A stretch of 64,000 nt of DNA from Flavobacterium tyrosinilyticum (GCF_023656565.1 NZ_JAMOKG010000003.1:1054001-1118000); one strand, 5' to 3'; numbered from the stretch's first letter, positions 25,777 to 35,079 are shown. Notes: generated by a model from the letters alone, not told the origin. Numbers and translations are program-made.

Positions 25777-28700
25777 ATGAACCGCAAACAAAAGGAACAT
25801 TATTTTCTTTCCGAAGGTGGAGAAATGGGAGAATTAATTCGTTCCGCAGATTGGAGTAAAACCCCTTTGGGTAATCCTGAAAAGTGGTCTCAAAGTTTAA
25901 AAACAATGACTGCAATGATGCTGGGCAATCCGTTTGGAATGTACATTGCATGGGGAAAAAATTATACTCAAATCTATAATGATGCCTTTCGTCCTATTTT
26001 GGGCTCTTCTAAACATCCAGAAGCTCTAGGCGGAAGTTCTAAAGATACATTTGCAGAAATCTGGGACACCATAGGACCTCTATTTACCGATGTCATGAAA
26101 GGACATGCGGTAAGTTTCCCCGATTTTAAAGTGCCACTTAATAGAAATGGCTATACAGAAGATTGCTTTTTTGATTTTTCATACAGTCCCATAAAAATAG
26201 AAGATGGATCTGTTGGAGGTATTTTGGTTACCGTTATCGAAACCACAGAAAAGAAAATCGTTGCAGACGCTTTGCATGAAAGCAATGCACGATTCATCAA
26301 TAATATTATGCAAGCTCCGGTGGCAATGTCCATTTTTAGAGGTGAAAATCATATCGTTGAAATCGCTAACGACCAAATGCTGAGGCTTTGGGATGCAAAA
26401 GCAGAAAACATTATTAATAAACCTATTTTTGAAGTTCTTCCCGAATTAAAAAAACAAGGACTTGATGAAATTCTGCAAAACGTTTTTATCTCTGGGAAAA
26501 AAGTCATCACAGAAGAACTTTTTATTCCTTTAAATCGAAACGGTCAAACCGAAAATACTTATATCAATTTTGTTTACGAAGCTTTACGCGAAAAAGACGG
26601 AAGTATTTCTGGCGTTGCCGCAATTGCTACAGAAGTTACCGCTCAAGTTTTGGCTCGTGCTAAAGTGGAAGAAAACGAACAAAAAATAAGACAGCTGGTT
26701 GAAAACGCCCCTTTCCCGATTGGTGTTTATGTTGGAAAAGAAATGCGTATTGAACTCGCAAATGAATCTATTATAAAAATCTGGGGGAAAGGCCCAGATG
26801 TAATTGGAAAAACCTACAGAGAAATTCTCCCCGAACTACAAAACCAGTCGGTATTTGAACAAGTTGAATCGGTGTTTGAAACCGGACAATCTTTTCACTC
26901 AAGAAATTCTCGTATTGATCTTGTGATCGATAATAAATTACAATCTTTTTATTTCAATTACAGCTTTACGCCTTTATATGATCTGACTGGTAAAATTTAT
27001 GGTGTAATGAATACCGCTGTAGAAATTACAGATTTATACTTAGCAAAACAAAAAATTGAAGAAAGCGACAAACGTTTCCGTAATACGGTAAAACAAGCCC
27101 CTGTTGGCATCACAATTCTTCGAGGCCCAGAATATATTGTGGAAATGGCCAATGAAGCCTATCTTAAACTTGTAGCTCGAGAAGAGGAATCTTTTGTCGG
27201 AAGACCATTGTATGATTCTCTTCCAGAAGTAAAAGAAACCGTTAGCGATTTATTAGACAATGTATTAAAAACTGGAATTCCGTTTCATGGAATTGAAGTT
27301 CCTGTTCCTTTGAACCGATACGGAAAAATAGAAACATCTTATTTTGATTTTCTTTATCATCCATTAAAAGAAGAAAACGGAACAATCTCGGGAATCTTGG
27401 TTACGGTTACCGAAGTAAGCGAAAAAGTGGAAGCTCGAAAAAAAATCGAACTTAACGAAGATCGTCTTAAAATTGTTGTAGAAGCCAGCGAATTGGGAAC
27501 TTGGGAATTGAATGTAAAGACCCGAATTCCGACTTACTCTAAAAGATATCTTGAAATTCTTGGCGGTTATACCGAAGATGTAATGCTTTCTCACGAAGAA
27601 TTATTGGCACATCTTCATCCTGATGATTTACATATTCGAAACAAAGGCTTTAAAGAAGCTTTAAGTTCTGGTTTTCTAAACTACGAAGTTCGCGTTATCT
27701 GGAAAGATCAATCTATACATTGGATTGAAGGAAAAGGAAAAGTTTTTTATGATGAAAACCATCAGCCTCAAAAATTAATTGGAACTATTCGCGACATTAC
27801 CGAAGAAAAAAAATACCAGCAGAAAATCGAAGAAAGCGAAAAGAAACTGCGCAATCTTATTATGCAGTCGCCTGTTCCAAAAGCCATTTTACGTGGAGAA
27901 GATTTTGTAATCGAAATGGCCAATTTTGTATTACTGCATAATATTTGGAAAAGAGAAGTATCCGAAGTTGAAGGGAAAAAAATACTAGAATTATTTCCCG
28001 AACTCAACAAACAAAAATATGCTAAGTTATTAAGTAAAGTTTACGAATCTGGCGAAGTGTATTCAGAATCTGAATCTTTACTTTTTATTGCTAATGAAAA
28101 TGGCGACAGTCAATTTTATGTTGATTTTGAATTTGCCCCGCTGCGCGAAAGTGACAATTCGATTTCTGGAATTAGAATGACATTAATTGACGTTTCTGAA
28201 AAAGTCGAAGCCAGAAAAAAAATCGAAGAAAGCGAGAAGAGATTCCGTTCGCTTACCGAAAGTATTCCGCAGTTAATCTGGGAAACCGACGCAGAAGGAA
28301 ATGCACTTTTTACCTCAGGAAAATGGTTTGAATATACCGGGATAGAGCCTGGAACCGAAGGTTCTTGGCAGAAAATGATTCACCCTGATGATTTTGACGA
28401 GAATGTGAAAATCTGGCAGCATGCTCTTGCAACCGGAGAAATGTATCGCTGCGATGTACGCATGCATAGAAAAGATGGTTCGTACAGATGGCATACCGTT
28501 ATTGGCGAACCTGTTTTGGGTCCTGATAATAAAATTTTAAAATGGGTTGGCGCATTTACCGACATTCATACCGAAAAAGCTTTTACTCACGAACTCGAAC
28601 AGCAGGTTACTGCTCGTACAAAAGAACTCATTCAGATCAACGAATCACTCCGAAAAAGTGAAGAACGTTATCATTTAATGGTCGAAGAAATTCAGGAATA

Positions 28701-29796
28701 TGCTATTTTGTACCTCAACCGTGAAGGTATTATTGAAAATTGGAACGCTGGTGCCGAAAAAATAAAAGGCTATAAAGCTGAAGAAATTGTCGGCAAATAT
28801 TTGTCTATTTTTTATACCGAAGAAGATCAAAAAAATAATCTGCCTCAAAAACTTCTGCAAATTGCAAGAGAAAAAGGAAAAGTGATTCATGAAGGATGGC
28901 GCGTACGTAAAAATGGCAGCTTGTTTTGGGCAAGCGTAGTGATAACGGCTGTTCATAATAAAAAAGGCGATGTTATTGGCTTTTCTAAAGTGACGCACGA
29001 TTTAAATGAAAGAAAAAAAGCCGATGATAAATTACAAATGAATGCACTCGAGCTAGAGCAGAAAAACAATGAATTGGAAGAAATGAACAAAGAGCTTCAG
29101 TCCTTTGCTTATATCTCCAGTCATGATTTGCAGGAACCGCTTCGAAAAATACAGACTTTTGCTTCGCAGATTATCGATAAAGAATCGGAAAATTTATCTG
29201 AAAACGGAAAAGATAAATTTAAACGAATGCAGAATGCCGCACAGCGAATGCAGACTTTAATTAATGATTTATTGGCTTATTCTAGAACAAATAGTCAAGA
29301 ACGCATTTTTGTAAAAACAGATCTGAGCCAAATTATTATGGAGGTTAAAGAAGATTTAACCGAAGAACTAGAACAGAAAAGCGCCGTAATTGAAATTGGA
29401 GAAACTTCTGAAGTTGATGTTATTCCATTCCAATTCAAACAATTACTATATAATTTGATCAGTAATTCATTGAAATTCTCAAATCCTGAAATTCCTATTT
29501 TAATTAAAATTACAAGTACAATTGCACTGGGTCAAGATTTCGAAGAAGAAAAACTGATTCCGTCCAAAAAATATTGCCACATTAAAGTTTCAGATAACGG
29601 AATTGGTTTTGAAGCGCAATACAACAAAAAAATATTCGAAGTCTTTCAGCGTCTTCATGGCAGAGATCGCTATAACGGCACAGGAATCGGGTTGGCTATT
29701 GTAAAAAAAATCGTAGAAAACCACAACGGACTTATAACCGCTTCTGGCATTCATAACGGAGGAGCTTCTTTTGACATTTATATTCCTGCAAATTAA
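25777..29796 (+). CDS. soluble multi-PAS sensor histidine kinase
   Basis: The 1339-residue protein contains about eight consecutive PAS/PAC units: roughly 20-165, 170-290, 300-420, 425-560, 565-685, 690-810, 815-935 and 955-1075. These lead to a HisKA domain with phospho-acceptor H1116 (YISSHDLQEPLRK) and a HATPase_c domain (N-box QLLYNLISNSLKFS near 1224-1237; GTGIGLAIVKKI near the end). No signal peptide or membrane helix is visible, so it should sense cytoplasmic signals such as redox, small ligands or light. It begins 12 bp after the single-domain response regulator. The PAS units are internally repetitive (recurrent PLNRNG and RKKIEESEK segments), which points to growth by duplication. 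Confidence 0.93.
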   Translation: MNRKQKEHYFLSEGGEMGELIRSADWSKTPLGNPEKWSQSLKTMTAMMLGNPFGMYIAWGKNYTQIYNDAFRPILGSSKHPEALGGSSKDTFAEIWDTIGPLFTDVMKGHAVSFPDFKVPLNRNGYTEDCFFDFSYSPIKIEDGSVGGILVTVIETTEKKIVADALHESNARFINNIMQAPVAMSIFRGENHIVEIANDQMLRLWDAKAENIINKPIFEVLPELKKQGLDEILQNVFISGKKVITEELFIPLNRNGQTENTYINFVYEALREKDGSISGVAAIATEVTAQVLARAKVEENEQKIRQLVENAPFPIGVYVGKEMRIELANESIIKIWGKGPDVIGKTYREILPELQNQSVFEQVESVFETGQSFHSRNSRIDLVIDNKLQSFYFNYSFTPLYDLTGKIYGVMNTAVEITDLYLAKQKIEESDKRFRNTVKQAPVGITILRGPEYIVEMANEAYLKLVAREEESFVGRPLYDSLPEVKETVSDLLDNVLKTGIPFHGIEVPVPLNRYGKIETSYFDFLYHPLKEENGTISGILVTVTEVSEKVEARKKIELNEDRLKIVVEASELGTWELNVKTRIPTYSKRYLEILGGYTEDVMLSHEELLAHLHPDDLHIRNKGFKEALSSGFLNYEVRVIWKDQSIHWIEGKGKVFYDENHQPQKLIGTIRDITEEKKYQQKIEESEKKLRNLIMQSPVPKAILRGEDFVIEMANFVLLHNIWKREVSEVEGKKILELFPELNKQKYAKLLSKVYESGEVYSESESLLFIANENGDSQFYVDFEFAPLRESDNSISGIRMTLIDVSEKVEARKKIEESEKRFRSLTESIPQLIWETDAEGNALFTSGKWFEYTGIEPGTEGSWQKMIHPDDFDENVKIWQHALATGEMYRCDVRMHRKDGSYRWHTVIGEPVLGPDNKILKWVGAFTDIHTEKAFTHELEQQVTARTKELIQINESLRKSEERYHLMVEEIQEYAILYLNREGIIENWNAGAEKIKGYKAEEIVGKYLSIFYTEEDQKNNLPQKLLQIAREKGKVIHEGWRVRKNGSLFWASVVITAVHNKKGDVIGFSKVTHDLNERKKADDKLQMNALELEQKNNELEEMNKELQSFAYISSHDLQEPLRKIQTFASQIIDKESENLSENGKDKFKRMQNAAQRMQTLINDLLAYSRTNSQERIFVKTDLSQIIMEVKEDLTEELEQKSAVIEIGETSEVDVIPFQFKQLLYNLISNSLKFSNPEIPILIKITSTIALGQDFEEEKLIPSKKYCHIKVSDNGIGFEAQYNKKIFEVFQRLHGRDRYNGTGIGLAIVKKIVENHNGLITASGIHNGGASFDIYIPAN

Positions 29797-29808
29797 TTTT
29801 ACTTCATA

Positions 29809-29846
29809 AAAAAAACGGAAACTTCTTAATTGAAGTTTCCGTTTTT
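29809..29846. terminator. intrinsic terminator between convergent genes
   Basis: AAAAACGGAAACTTC pairs perfectly with GAAGTTTCCGTTTTT around a 6-nt loop (stem about 29811-29846). It serves the PAS kinase and the convergent lipoprotein gene. Confidence 0.88.
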
Positions 29847-29885
29847 CATTTCAAAACAAATTGAAATTATCTCAAAACAATTTTA

Positions 29886-30302
29886 TTATCTAGTATAAAC
29901 AGTAATAATACCAGTTGTTTTGTCTTTAATTTTTAGTTCTTTGTTAGTAAGGTTCATGATATCGCTTGTTGAACTTAAATTTCCAACAGTAATAGTCAAA
30001 TCGTTATGAGATCTTACATAAGTTCCAGTAGTTTCTGTTAAAGCACAATCAGATCCACTATAATCACCAATAACTGCTGCATTACTTAATCTTAAATCTA
30101 AATAATCTCTATTACATCCTGCTGCATTTTCTGGTGCGTCAACCAATACTTCTTTTCCATCTACAATTGTTCCTCTTTGGCTTAGATTATATTTACCTTG
30201 AATTGGTACAATTGTTTCTCCTTCATTATCGTCGCTACTACAAGAGGTTACGAACATTCCCGCGCTTAAGGCTAATACGAATAATATGCTTCTTTTTTTC
30301 AT
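29886..30302 (-). CDS. small lipoprotein, possibly lipocalin-like
   Basis: The 138-residue lipoprotein has a signal sequence and lipobox (FVTSC followed by SSDDNEGE, a typical acidic surface-export-like start). The mature part begins IQGKYNLSQRGT and looks like an all-beta domain similar to the lipocalin-like families of Bacteroidota, with a cysteine pair (AAGCNRDY and GSDCALTE) that may form a disulfide. The ligand is unknown. It stands alone between the PAS kinase and the signalling region. Confidence 0.7.
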   Translation of the reverse strand: MKKRSILFVLALSAGMFVTSCSSDDNEGETIVPIQGKYNLSQRGTIVDGKEVLVDAPENAAGCNRDYLDLRLSNAAVIGDYSGSDCALTETTGTYVRSHNDLTITVGNLSSTSDIMNLTNKELKIKDKTTGIITVYTR

Positions 30303-30420
30303 GTTTGTTTGTTTTTTAATTATTTAATTCAATAATGCTAAATTAAAAGGATATACTTACAAATAATTCCATGATTTTAGGAATATTTTACATAAATCGC
30401 ATTTTAGGAATTTTTAAAAA

Positions 30421-31425
30421 TTAATTGCATTTTGGTCTGTTTGACAAATACTTATCAATTATATGCTGCGTAATTGGTTTTAAGAATCGTTGTGTATTTT
30501 CAGGATAAGGGGCATGTTGATTATAACATTCTACAGAGTTTCCAATCTTAATATACCAAACTTTTGCTCTTCCAATATCATCAAAAAACTCAGTCGTATC
30601 ACATACTTCAATCTTCTTTAAATCAAAATATCTGGCATCATAATAAGTATCGCAATAACCGTCGTCAGACCTTTCTATTTTTTCATAATGATCGCCCATC
30701 CATTGCATACAATCTTTTTGTGACATGTTTAAGTAAACGATTAAAATTAGTCCCAAGAGAAAAGCTGCAATTATTAAAGATCTTTTTAATCCAGAATTTG
30801 TCCCACCTTCTCCTACTTTCTTAATAGGAGTAAATATACCCGTTGGAATTTTTCCCAAATCCTGATTTTCATCTTGTTCTACTTCTTCAGCTTCATCTTG
30901 CTTTATTCCTTCATTTTTATCTTTTTCTACCTCATCATTTTTTAACTCAGGAAATTTTTCGGTTTCCACCTTATCAGGCAAAATATCAGAAAAAAATCCA
31001 TTCTTATCATGATTAGTATCTCTTAACTCTTCTATCAATTTCACTTCATCTGGATCAAGTTGTTTTTGAAACTCTTTAAAAGGTCTAGGCTGAAGATCTA
31101 CTAATATTGCGGCTAATTGAACAGTATCTTCCGCAGGACTTTCAGTCACATTCAAAAGAAATCTACGAACTGCTGTTAATTTATTTAACTCAATTTCTCC
31201 ATAAAGATTTCTATTATCCCTATCAAATGGAAAATCAAAAAAAGATTTAAAAGTAATTAGGTCATCTTTACTATTATTTGTTTCAAATCTTTTTATACAC
31301 AAATTTCTAAGATTTGCGGATGTAGGAGAATTCAAATTATTAGAATATTCTCCATTTTTTTCTTCTTCATATTTAGCTTTAATCGCTTTTTTATAATCTT
31401 CAAAAGTAATGGTTGGCATAGGCAT
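30421..31425 (-). CDS. single-pass membrane protein of the TPR-kinase module, paralogue A
   Basis: I do not recognise a named family. The 334-residue protein has a soluble N-terminal domain (about 1-150) starting TFEDYKKAIKAKYEEEKNGEY, a highly acidic linker (about 160-205), one membrane helix (about 227-243, LIIAAFLLGLILIVYL) and a periplasmic tail of about 90 residues with four to five cysteines. Its N-terminal domain is clearly related to that of the protein at 38220-38849 (shared YKKAIK.KY..EK.GEY, LR.LC and VD.QPRPFK.F motifs). Both genes point away from a phased-repeat/leader-RNA/lipoprotein/TPR-kinase unit, so a role as regulator or receptor of that unit is likely but unproven. Confidence 0.75.
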   Translation of the reverse strand: MPMPTITFEDYKKAIKAKYEEEKNGEYSNNLNSPTSANLRNLCIKRFETNNSKDDLITFKSFFDFPFDRDNRNLYGEIELNKLTAVRRFLLNVTESPAEDTVQLAAILVDLQPRPFKEFQKQLDPDEVKLIEELRDTNHDKNGFFSDILPDKVETEKFPELKNDEVEKDKNEGIKQDEAEEVEQDENQDLGKIPTGIFTPIKKVGEGGTNSGLKRSLIIAAFLLGLILIVYLNMSQKDCMQWMGDHYEKIERSDDGYCDTYYDARYFDLKKIEVCDTTEFFDDIGRAKVWYIKIGNSVECYNQHAPYPENTQRFLKPITQHIIDKYLSNRPKCN

Positions 31426-31462
31426 TTGAACTTTTTAAAACTTTATCTAAAGTACTTTATTT

Positions 31463-31528
31463 GACTTTTTATGACTTTCTGGAACTTCTCCTGACTTTCA
31501 AAAAAAACATTCGACTTTCCTGACTTTC
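31463..31528. repeat. 10-bp-phased GACTTT direct repeats upstream of leader 1
   Basis: GACTTT occurs at 31463, 31473, 31493, 31513 and 31522, with a degenerate GAACTT at 31482. Units recur every 9-11 bp (or 20), on one DNA face, and the last lies 33 bp before the -7 element at 31555. This is the layout of a multimeric activator site. Confidence 0.65.
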
Positions 31529-31554
31529 TGCTCAATGCAGGCTCAAAACGGTTG

Positions 31555-31562
31555 TTACTTTG
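31555..31562 (+). promoter_or_regulatory. -7 promoter element of leader 1
   Basis: TTACTTTG, followed by C, is identical to the element at 39182 in front of the second module and close to TAnnTTTG. It predicts a transcript start near 31569 and a leader of about 230 nt before the lipoprotein start. Confidence 0.55.
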
Positions 31563-31645
31563 CCTCAACAAAATTAGTTAGCGCTTTGATCTGCAGGTCA
31601 AAAACAAATGTACAAAACTAGTTTATGCACCAAGTGCGGAAAACC

Positions 31646-31771
31646 GTAAGACGGATTTTATTCCGGGAAGTATAGATGAAAATCTTACTGTTCTACGCAC
31701 TTCACTTCCCAAACAAAATTTGGTATTGCCATTTAAAAACCAACCTGAAAAAGATTTCAGGCAGCAATACC
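31646..31771 (+). promoter_or_regulatory. leader RNA 1: predicted pseudoknot plus stem-loop
   Basis: Four segments are in a-b-a'-b' order: GTAAGA (31646-31651), GGGAAGT (31665-31671), TCTTAC (31683-31688) and ACTTCCC (31704-31710). This gives an H-type pseudoknot. A two-tier stem-loop follows: GGTATTGC (31722-31729) with GCAATACC (31764-31771), enclosing CCTGAAA (31744-31750) with TTTCAGG (31755-31761). The same topology with different bases in the inner stem is found at 39269-39390. No match to a known riboswitch class comes to mind. Confidence 0.65.
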
Positions 31772-31798
31772 CCTGTTCAACTTTTAAATTTTAAAAAA

Positions 31799-31987
31799 AT
31801 GAAAACATTATATTTATGGGGAGCGTGTATCCTATTGTCAACTACATTATTTTCTTGTACTGCTGATGAATTAGAATCTTCAGAACAAAAAACTGAAATA
31901 AAAAAAGAAACTCCATCAGAAGGGCAAGCAAGTGAACCAGATGGCCCTGGTGATGATCCTACTAACATTAATCCACCAAAAAAATAA
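31799..31987 (+). CDS. tiny lipoprotein with C-terminal PDGPGD motif, module 1
   Basis: The ATG at 31799 is chosen because it starts a proper lipoprotein signal (MKTLYLWGAC, lipobox LFSC). A longer frame beginning at 31676 would read through the leader RNA structure. The product has 62 residues; after the cysteine come TADELE, a charged linker and EPDGPGDDP near the C terminus. The paralogue at 39418 shares the C-T-x-D-E-x-E start and the PDGPGD tail. It precedes the TPR kinase by 54 bp. It may be a periplasmic or surface ligand or accessory for that kinase; this is inference. Confidence 0.75.
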   Translation: MKTLYLWGACILLSTTLFSCTADELESSEQKTEIKKETPSEGQASEPDGPGDDPTNINPPKK

Positions 31988-32024
31988 CAAATAAAATTTG
32001 TTGTTTTCAATAAATTGCTAAATT

Positions 32025-32063
32025 CGGGGAAAGTACGATTTATGTTACGATCCCCGTTTTTTT
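32025..32063 (+). promoter_or_regulatory. start-codon hairpin with T-tract, kinase 1
   Basis: CGGGGA (32025-32030) pairs with TCCCCG (32051-32056), and GTA (32033-32035) with TAC (32046-32048). The ATG (32042) lies in the loop and seven T residues follow. It has the form of an intrinsic terminator or a translation-blocking hairpin, and the same structure occurs at both other kinase genes. Confidence 0.6.
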
Positions 32064-33736
32064 GTTTCTTTATTTTTCTTCTTTTCTTTTCTTGCGAAGA
32101 GAAAACTAGCATATTAGTCCAACCAGAAAAATCAAGCAAAGAAGCAAAACTTATACAAGAAAAAGCTACAGATCAATTCCTGAAGAACAATTATAATAAT
32201 GCTTTTTACCTTTTTAACAAATCAAAAATTGCCTTTGAAGCTTCTAAAGACAGTTTAAATATTGTTTACAATTTAATTCGGATGGCAAATATCCAGCAAA
32301 TAAATGGTGATTATTATGGAAGTAAAGAAACATTAACAGAAGCATTACCTTATGCTGAAATTGACAAAACTTACAAATCTGCAATCCATAATTTTTTCGG
32401 AATTGCCGATAAAGAACTTTCTATTTATGACGATTCCATCTTTTATTATAACGAAGCGATAAAAGTAGCAAACGATCAGGTTGCGAAACAATCTCCTTTA
32501 AATAATATTGCTGTGGTTTATATTAAAAAGAAAAACTACGACGAGGCAATTAAAATTTTAGAGTCCATTTTAAAAACAAAAGCGTTAGATAATTTTGTAA
32601 AAAGTAAATCAAGAGTTATCGATAACTTAGGTTTTGCCTATTTCAAAAAAGGATCAAATGAAAAAGGACTTGAACTAATGAATGAAGCTCTAGAATTAAG
32701 AACAAAAGCTGATGATCTATATGGAAGCATTGAAAGCCACTTGCATTTAGCCGAGTATTATTCCAAAACCAATTTGCAAAAATCAAACGAATATGCCAAG
32801 AAAGCTTATGATATTGCAACTAAATTTAATAGCATAGACGAGCGACTAAGAGCATTATCTTTTCTTATTTCTAATGGATCTGACGCAAAATATGGCAAAA
32901 AATATATTTCTTTAAATGATAGCATAATCAAAGTCAGAAACAATTTTAAAAACAAATTTGCTAAAATTAAATACGATTCTAAAAAAGAAAAAGACGAAAA
33001 TCAGAAACTGCGATTAGAGAAAGCAGAAAATTTACTTGCGCTACAAAAAGCGCAATACCAAAAGATATTGTTTATAATTGGTATTACATCGCTTTTTCTA
33101 TTATTGCTTTATTTGAGAAAATATTACCAGAACCGAAATCGAATTGAAAAAATAGAAACTGCGTATAATACCGAAACCCGAATTGCGAAAGATATTCATG
33201 ATGAGCTGGCAAATGACGTTTTCAATGCCATTGCTTTTACACAGACACAACCCTTAGAAAATGAAAGCATAAAAGAAACTTTGATTCAAAAACTCGATAC
33301 GATCTATTCGCGAGTTAGAGGAATTTCTAGGGAAAATAATGATATTGATACAGGCATAAATTATCCAAACAATTTAAAAGAAATGCTTTCGACTTATAAC
33401 AGCAGTCAAACAAACGTTATTATTAATGGTGTCGATAAAATAAATTGGGAATCGGTTGAGGATTTAAAAAAGATTGCCATTCAGAGAGTTTTGCATGAAT
33501 TAATGGTTAATATGAAAAAGCATAGCGAAGCTTCTGTAGTATCCATAAAATTTAATTCCAACTCCAATTCGCTCTTTATTGACTACAGCGATATTGGTAA
33601 AGGCTGCGAAAAATCAAAAATTATAAAAAATGGTCTGCAAAATATGGAAAACCGTATTTTGGCCTTAAAAGGAACTATTACTTTTGACACTGAACCGAAT
33701 AAAGGTTTCAAAGTAAAAATAACAATGCCTAAATAA
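32042..33736 (+). CDS. TPR-containing sensor histidine kinase 1
   Basis: The start at 32042 is chosen because all three kinase paralogues begin MLRSPFF and have a lipobox-like SCEEK after the hydrophobic stretch. The 564-residue product has a lipoprotein-type signal, a periplasmic tetratricopeptide region (about 35-300, with NGDYYGSKE and NIAVVYIKKKNYDEAI), a coiled-coil (about 305-340), a membrane helix (about 342-360), a HisKA_3-like dimerisation helix with H386 (KDIHDELANDVF) and a HATPase domain (LMVNMKKHSEAS; GLQNMENRI). The response-regulator gene follows after 6 bp. It probably detects a periplasmic peptide or lipoprotein through the TPRs. Confidence 0.9.
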   Translation: MLRSPFFCFFIFLLFFSCEEKTSILVQPEKSSKEAKLIQEKATDQFLKNNYNNAFYLFNKSKIAFEASKDSLNIVYNLIRMANIQQINGDYYGSKETLTEALPYAEIDKTYKSAIHNFFGIADKELSIYDDSIFYYNEAIKVANDQVAKQSPLNNIAVVYIKKKNYDEAIKILESILKTKALDNFVKSKSRVIDNLGFAYFKKGSNEKGLELMNEALELRTKADDLYGSIESHLHLAEYYSKTNLQKSNEYAKKAYDIATKFNSIDERLRALSFLISNGSDAKYGKKYISLNDSIIKVRNNFKNKFAKIKYDSKKEKDENQKLRLEKAENLLALQKAQYQKILFIIGITSLFLLLLYLRKYYQNRNRIEKIETAYNTETRIAKDIHDELANDVFNAIAFTQTQPLENESIKETLIQKLDTIYSRVRGISRENNDIDTGINYPNNLKEMLSTYNSSQTNVIINGVDKINWESVEDLKKIAIQRVLHELMVNMKKHSEASVVSIKFNSNSNSLFIDYSDIGKGCEKSKIIKNGLQNMENRILALKGTITFDTEPNKGFKVKITMPK

Positions 33737-33742
33737 GAGCCT

Positions 33743-34411
33743 ATGTTTAAAAAAGTAATTATTGCCGAAGATTTTGAAGAATTCAATTTAGCCGTAAAAC
33801 AAACTTTGAGCGACCTCAACATTGTCAATTTTCAGCATGCAAAATATTGTGATGATGCCTTTCTAAAAATAAGAAAAGCTATTCAGGATAATGAACCTTT
33901 TGATTTATTGATTAGTGATCTTTCGTTTAAAAAAGACCATCGTGAAGTAAAAATTGGAAGTGGCGACGAATTAATTCAAAAAGTTCGCGAATTGCAACCC
34001 AATATTAAGATTATAGCTTATTCGGTTGAAGATAAAAATGTTCGTATAAAATCACTTTTTGAAGATTCAGACATTAATGCTTTTGTGCTAAAAGGCAGAA
34101 ACAGTATTGAAGATCTCAAAAAAGCTCTTTCAATCATTTCAACTTCTGACCAAAAATTTATTTCTCCTGAAGTTGCTTCTGCATTACAGGAAAAAGGCAA
34201 CTACGAAATAGACGATGTCGATATTAAAATTTTAAAGTATTTGTCTGCTGGAACATCTCAGGATGACATTATCGAAATTTTTAAAACCAGCGACATTAAA
34301 CCAAATAGCAAAAGTGCGATGGAAAAAAGGTTATCAAAACTGAAAGATTTTTTCAAGGCAAATAATACCGTTCATTTGGTTTCAATCACAAAAGATATGG
34401 GAATTATTTAA
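33743..34411 (+). CDS. response regulator with C-terminal DNA-binding-like domain
   Basis: The 222-residue protein has a receiver domain (about 1-130; E9/D10, phospho-acceptor D59 in LLISDLSF, lysine in FVLKGRNS). Its C-terminal domain (about 155-222) has DVDIKILKYLSAGTSQDDI and a second helix pair, resembling a LuxR-like helix-turn-helix but diverged. It is translated just after the TPR kinase 1 gene and is the only response regulator of this type in the window. It may therefore serve all three TPR kinases. The phased repeats upstream of the two leader RNAs are candidate binding sites. Confidence 0.85.
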   Translation: MFKKVIIAEDFEEFNLAVKQTLSDLNIVNFQHAKYCDDAFLKIRKAIQDNEPFDLLISDLSFKKDHREVKIGSGDELIQKVRELQPNIKIIAYSVEDKNVRIKSLFEDSDINAFVLKGRNSIEDLKKALSIISTSDQKFISPEVASALQEKGNYEIDDVDIKILKYLSAGTSQDDIIEIFKTSDIKPNSKSAMEKRLSKLKDFFKANNTVHLVSITKDMGII

Positions 34412-34432
34412 ATTCTTTATTACTCCATTTTC

Positions 34433-34458
34433 AAAGCTCCTTCGGGAGCTTTTTTTAT
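34433..34458 (+). terminator. intrinsic terminator after the response regulator
   Basis: AAAGCTCC and GGAGCTTT pair around a TTCG tetraloop and are followed by a T-tract. It closes the lipoprotein-kinase-regulator transcript. Confidence 0.88.
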
Positions 34459-34566
34459 TCTTTCTTCTAAAAATTTATGAATTATGGATTTCCGTAAAAT
34501 ACTGGTTTTGATTGGTTTTACTTTTGAAAAATAAATCAATTTAATAATCAATTAAACCCAAAAATT

Positions 34567-34797
34567 ATGGAATACAAAGTCGTACCATTTGCAGCTTCAA
34601 TCGATTTAAAGAAAAACACATCTTCACAAATTGCAGAACAATTAGAAAGTGCTATTAAATATTACACAGAAAAAGATTGGAAATATGTAAGAGTTGAAAA
34701 CATAACAACTTTTGTTAATGCGGAAATGGGATGTTTCGGATTCGGAGCAAGACCAGCTCAGACACTTTTCACTCATTTAATTGTTTTTCAAAAATAA
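34567..34797 (+). CDS. DUF4177-like small protein
   Basis: The 76-residue cytoplasmic protein starts MEYKVVPFAASI and contains AEQLESAIKYYTEKDWKYV, the pattern of DUF4177-type proteins, which are small alpha/beta proteins of unknown role. It has no signal peptide. The stop codon is directly followed by the start of the YidD-like gene, so they form an operon. Confidence 0.65.
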   Translation: MEYKVVPFAASIDLKKNTSSQIAEQLESAIKYYTEKDWKYVRVENITTFVNAEMGCFGFGARPAQTLFTHLIVFQK

Positions 34798-35079
34798 ATG
34801 AAAATTTTCATTGTATTAATTATTCGATTGTATTGGATTTTAATTCCTCAATCTAAAAGAAGAAAATGCATTTTTAAAAAATCCTGCTCAAATCATGTTT
34901 TTGAAATAACTCAAAAAGAAGGATTTATAAAAGGTTTAAAAGCATTTTATTTTCGATATAAAAACTGTAGAGGAAATTTTTCAATTTTTCATAATCCAAT
35001 TGATAACGAAATCCAGATGATTCTTCCTTCTCAACTAGTAATTGGCAAAGAGGAAATTGCTGATAGATTAATTAATTAA
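34798..35079 (+). CDS. YidD-like membrane protein insertion factor homologue
   Basis: The 93-residue protein follows the YidD pattern: an N-terminal amphipathic or membrane helix (IFIVLIIRLYWILIP), a Cys pair in CIFKKSCSNHVFE, then KEGFIKGLKAF, and a later cysteine (KNCRG). Genuine YidD helps YidC insert proteins and is normally beside rpmH-rnpA-yidC. Here it sits in an accessory region with less conserved motifs and may be a diverged paralogue. It begins directly after the DUF4177-like gene. Confidence 0.68.
   Translation: MKIFIVLIIRLYWILIPQSKRRKCIFKKSCSNHVFEITQKEGFIKGLKAFYFRYKNCRGNFSIFHNPIDNEIQMILPSQLVIGKEEIADRLIN

Noticed and set aside
30303..30420. Small RNA between the lipoprotein and paralogue A genes
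   Set aside because: Only AT-rich sequence; no stem-loop or terminator seen.
31463..31528. CRISPR or microsatellite origin of the phased repeats
   Set aside because: Units are 6-7 bp with 10-bp phase and tied to a promoter, which suits protein binding sites better.
31676..31798. Longer N terminus for lipoprotein 1
   Set aside because: It would read through the leader stem-loop and bury the lipoprotein signal. The paralogue at 39418 starts at the equivalent of 31799.
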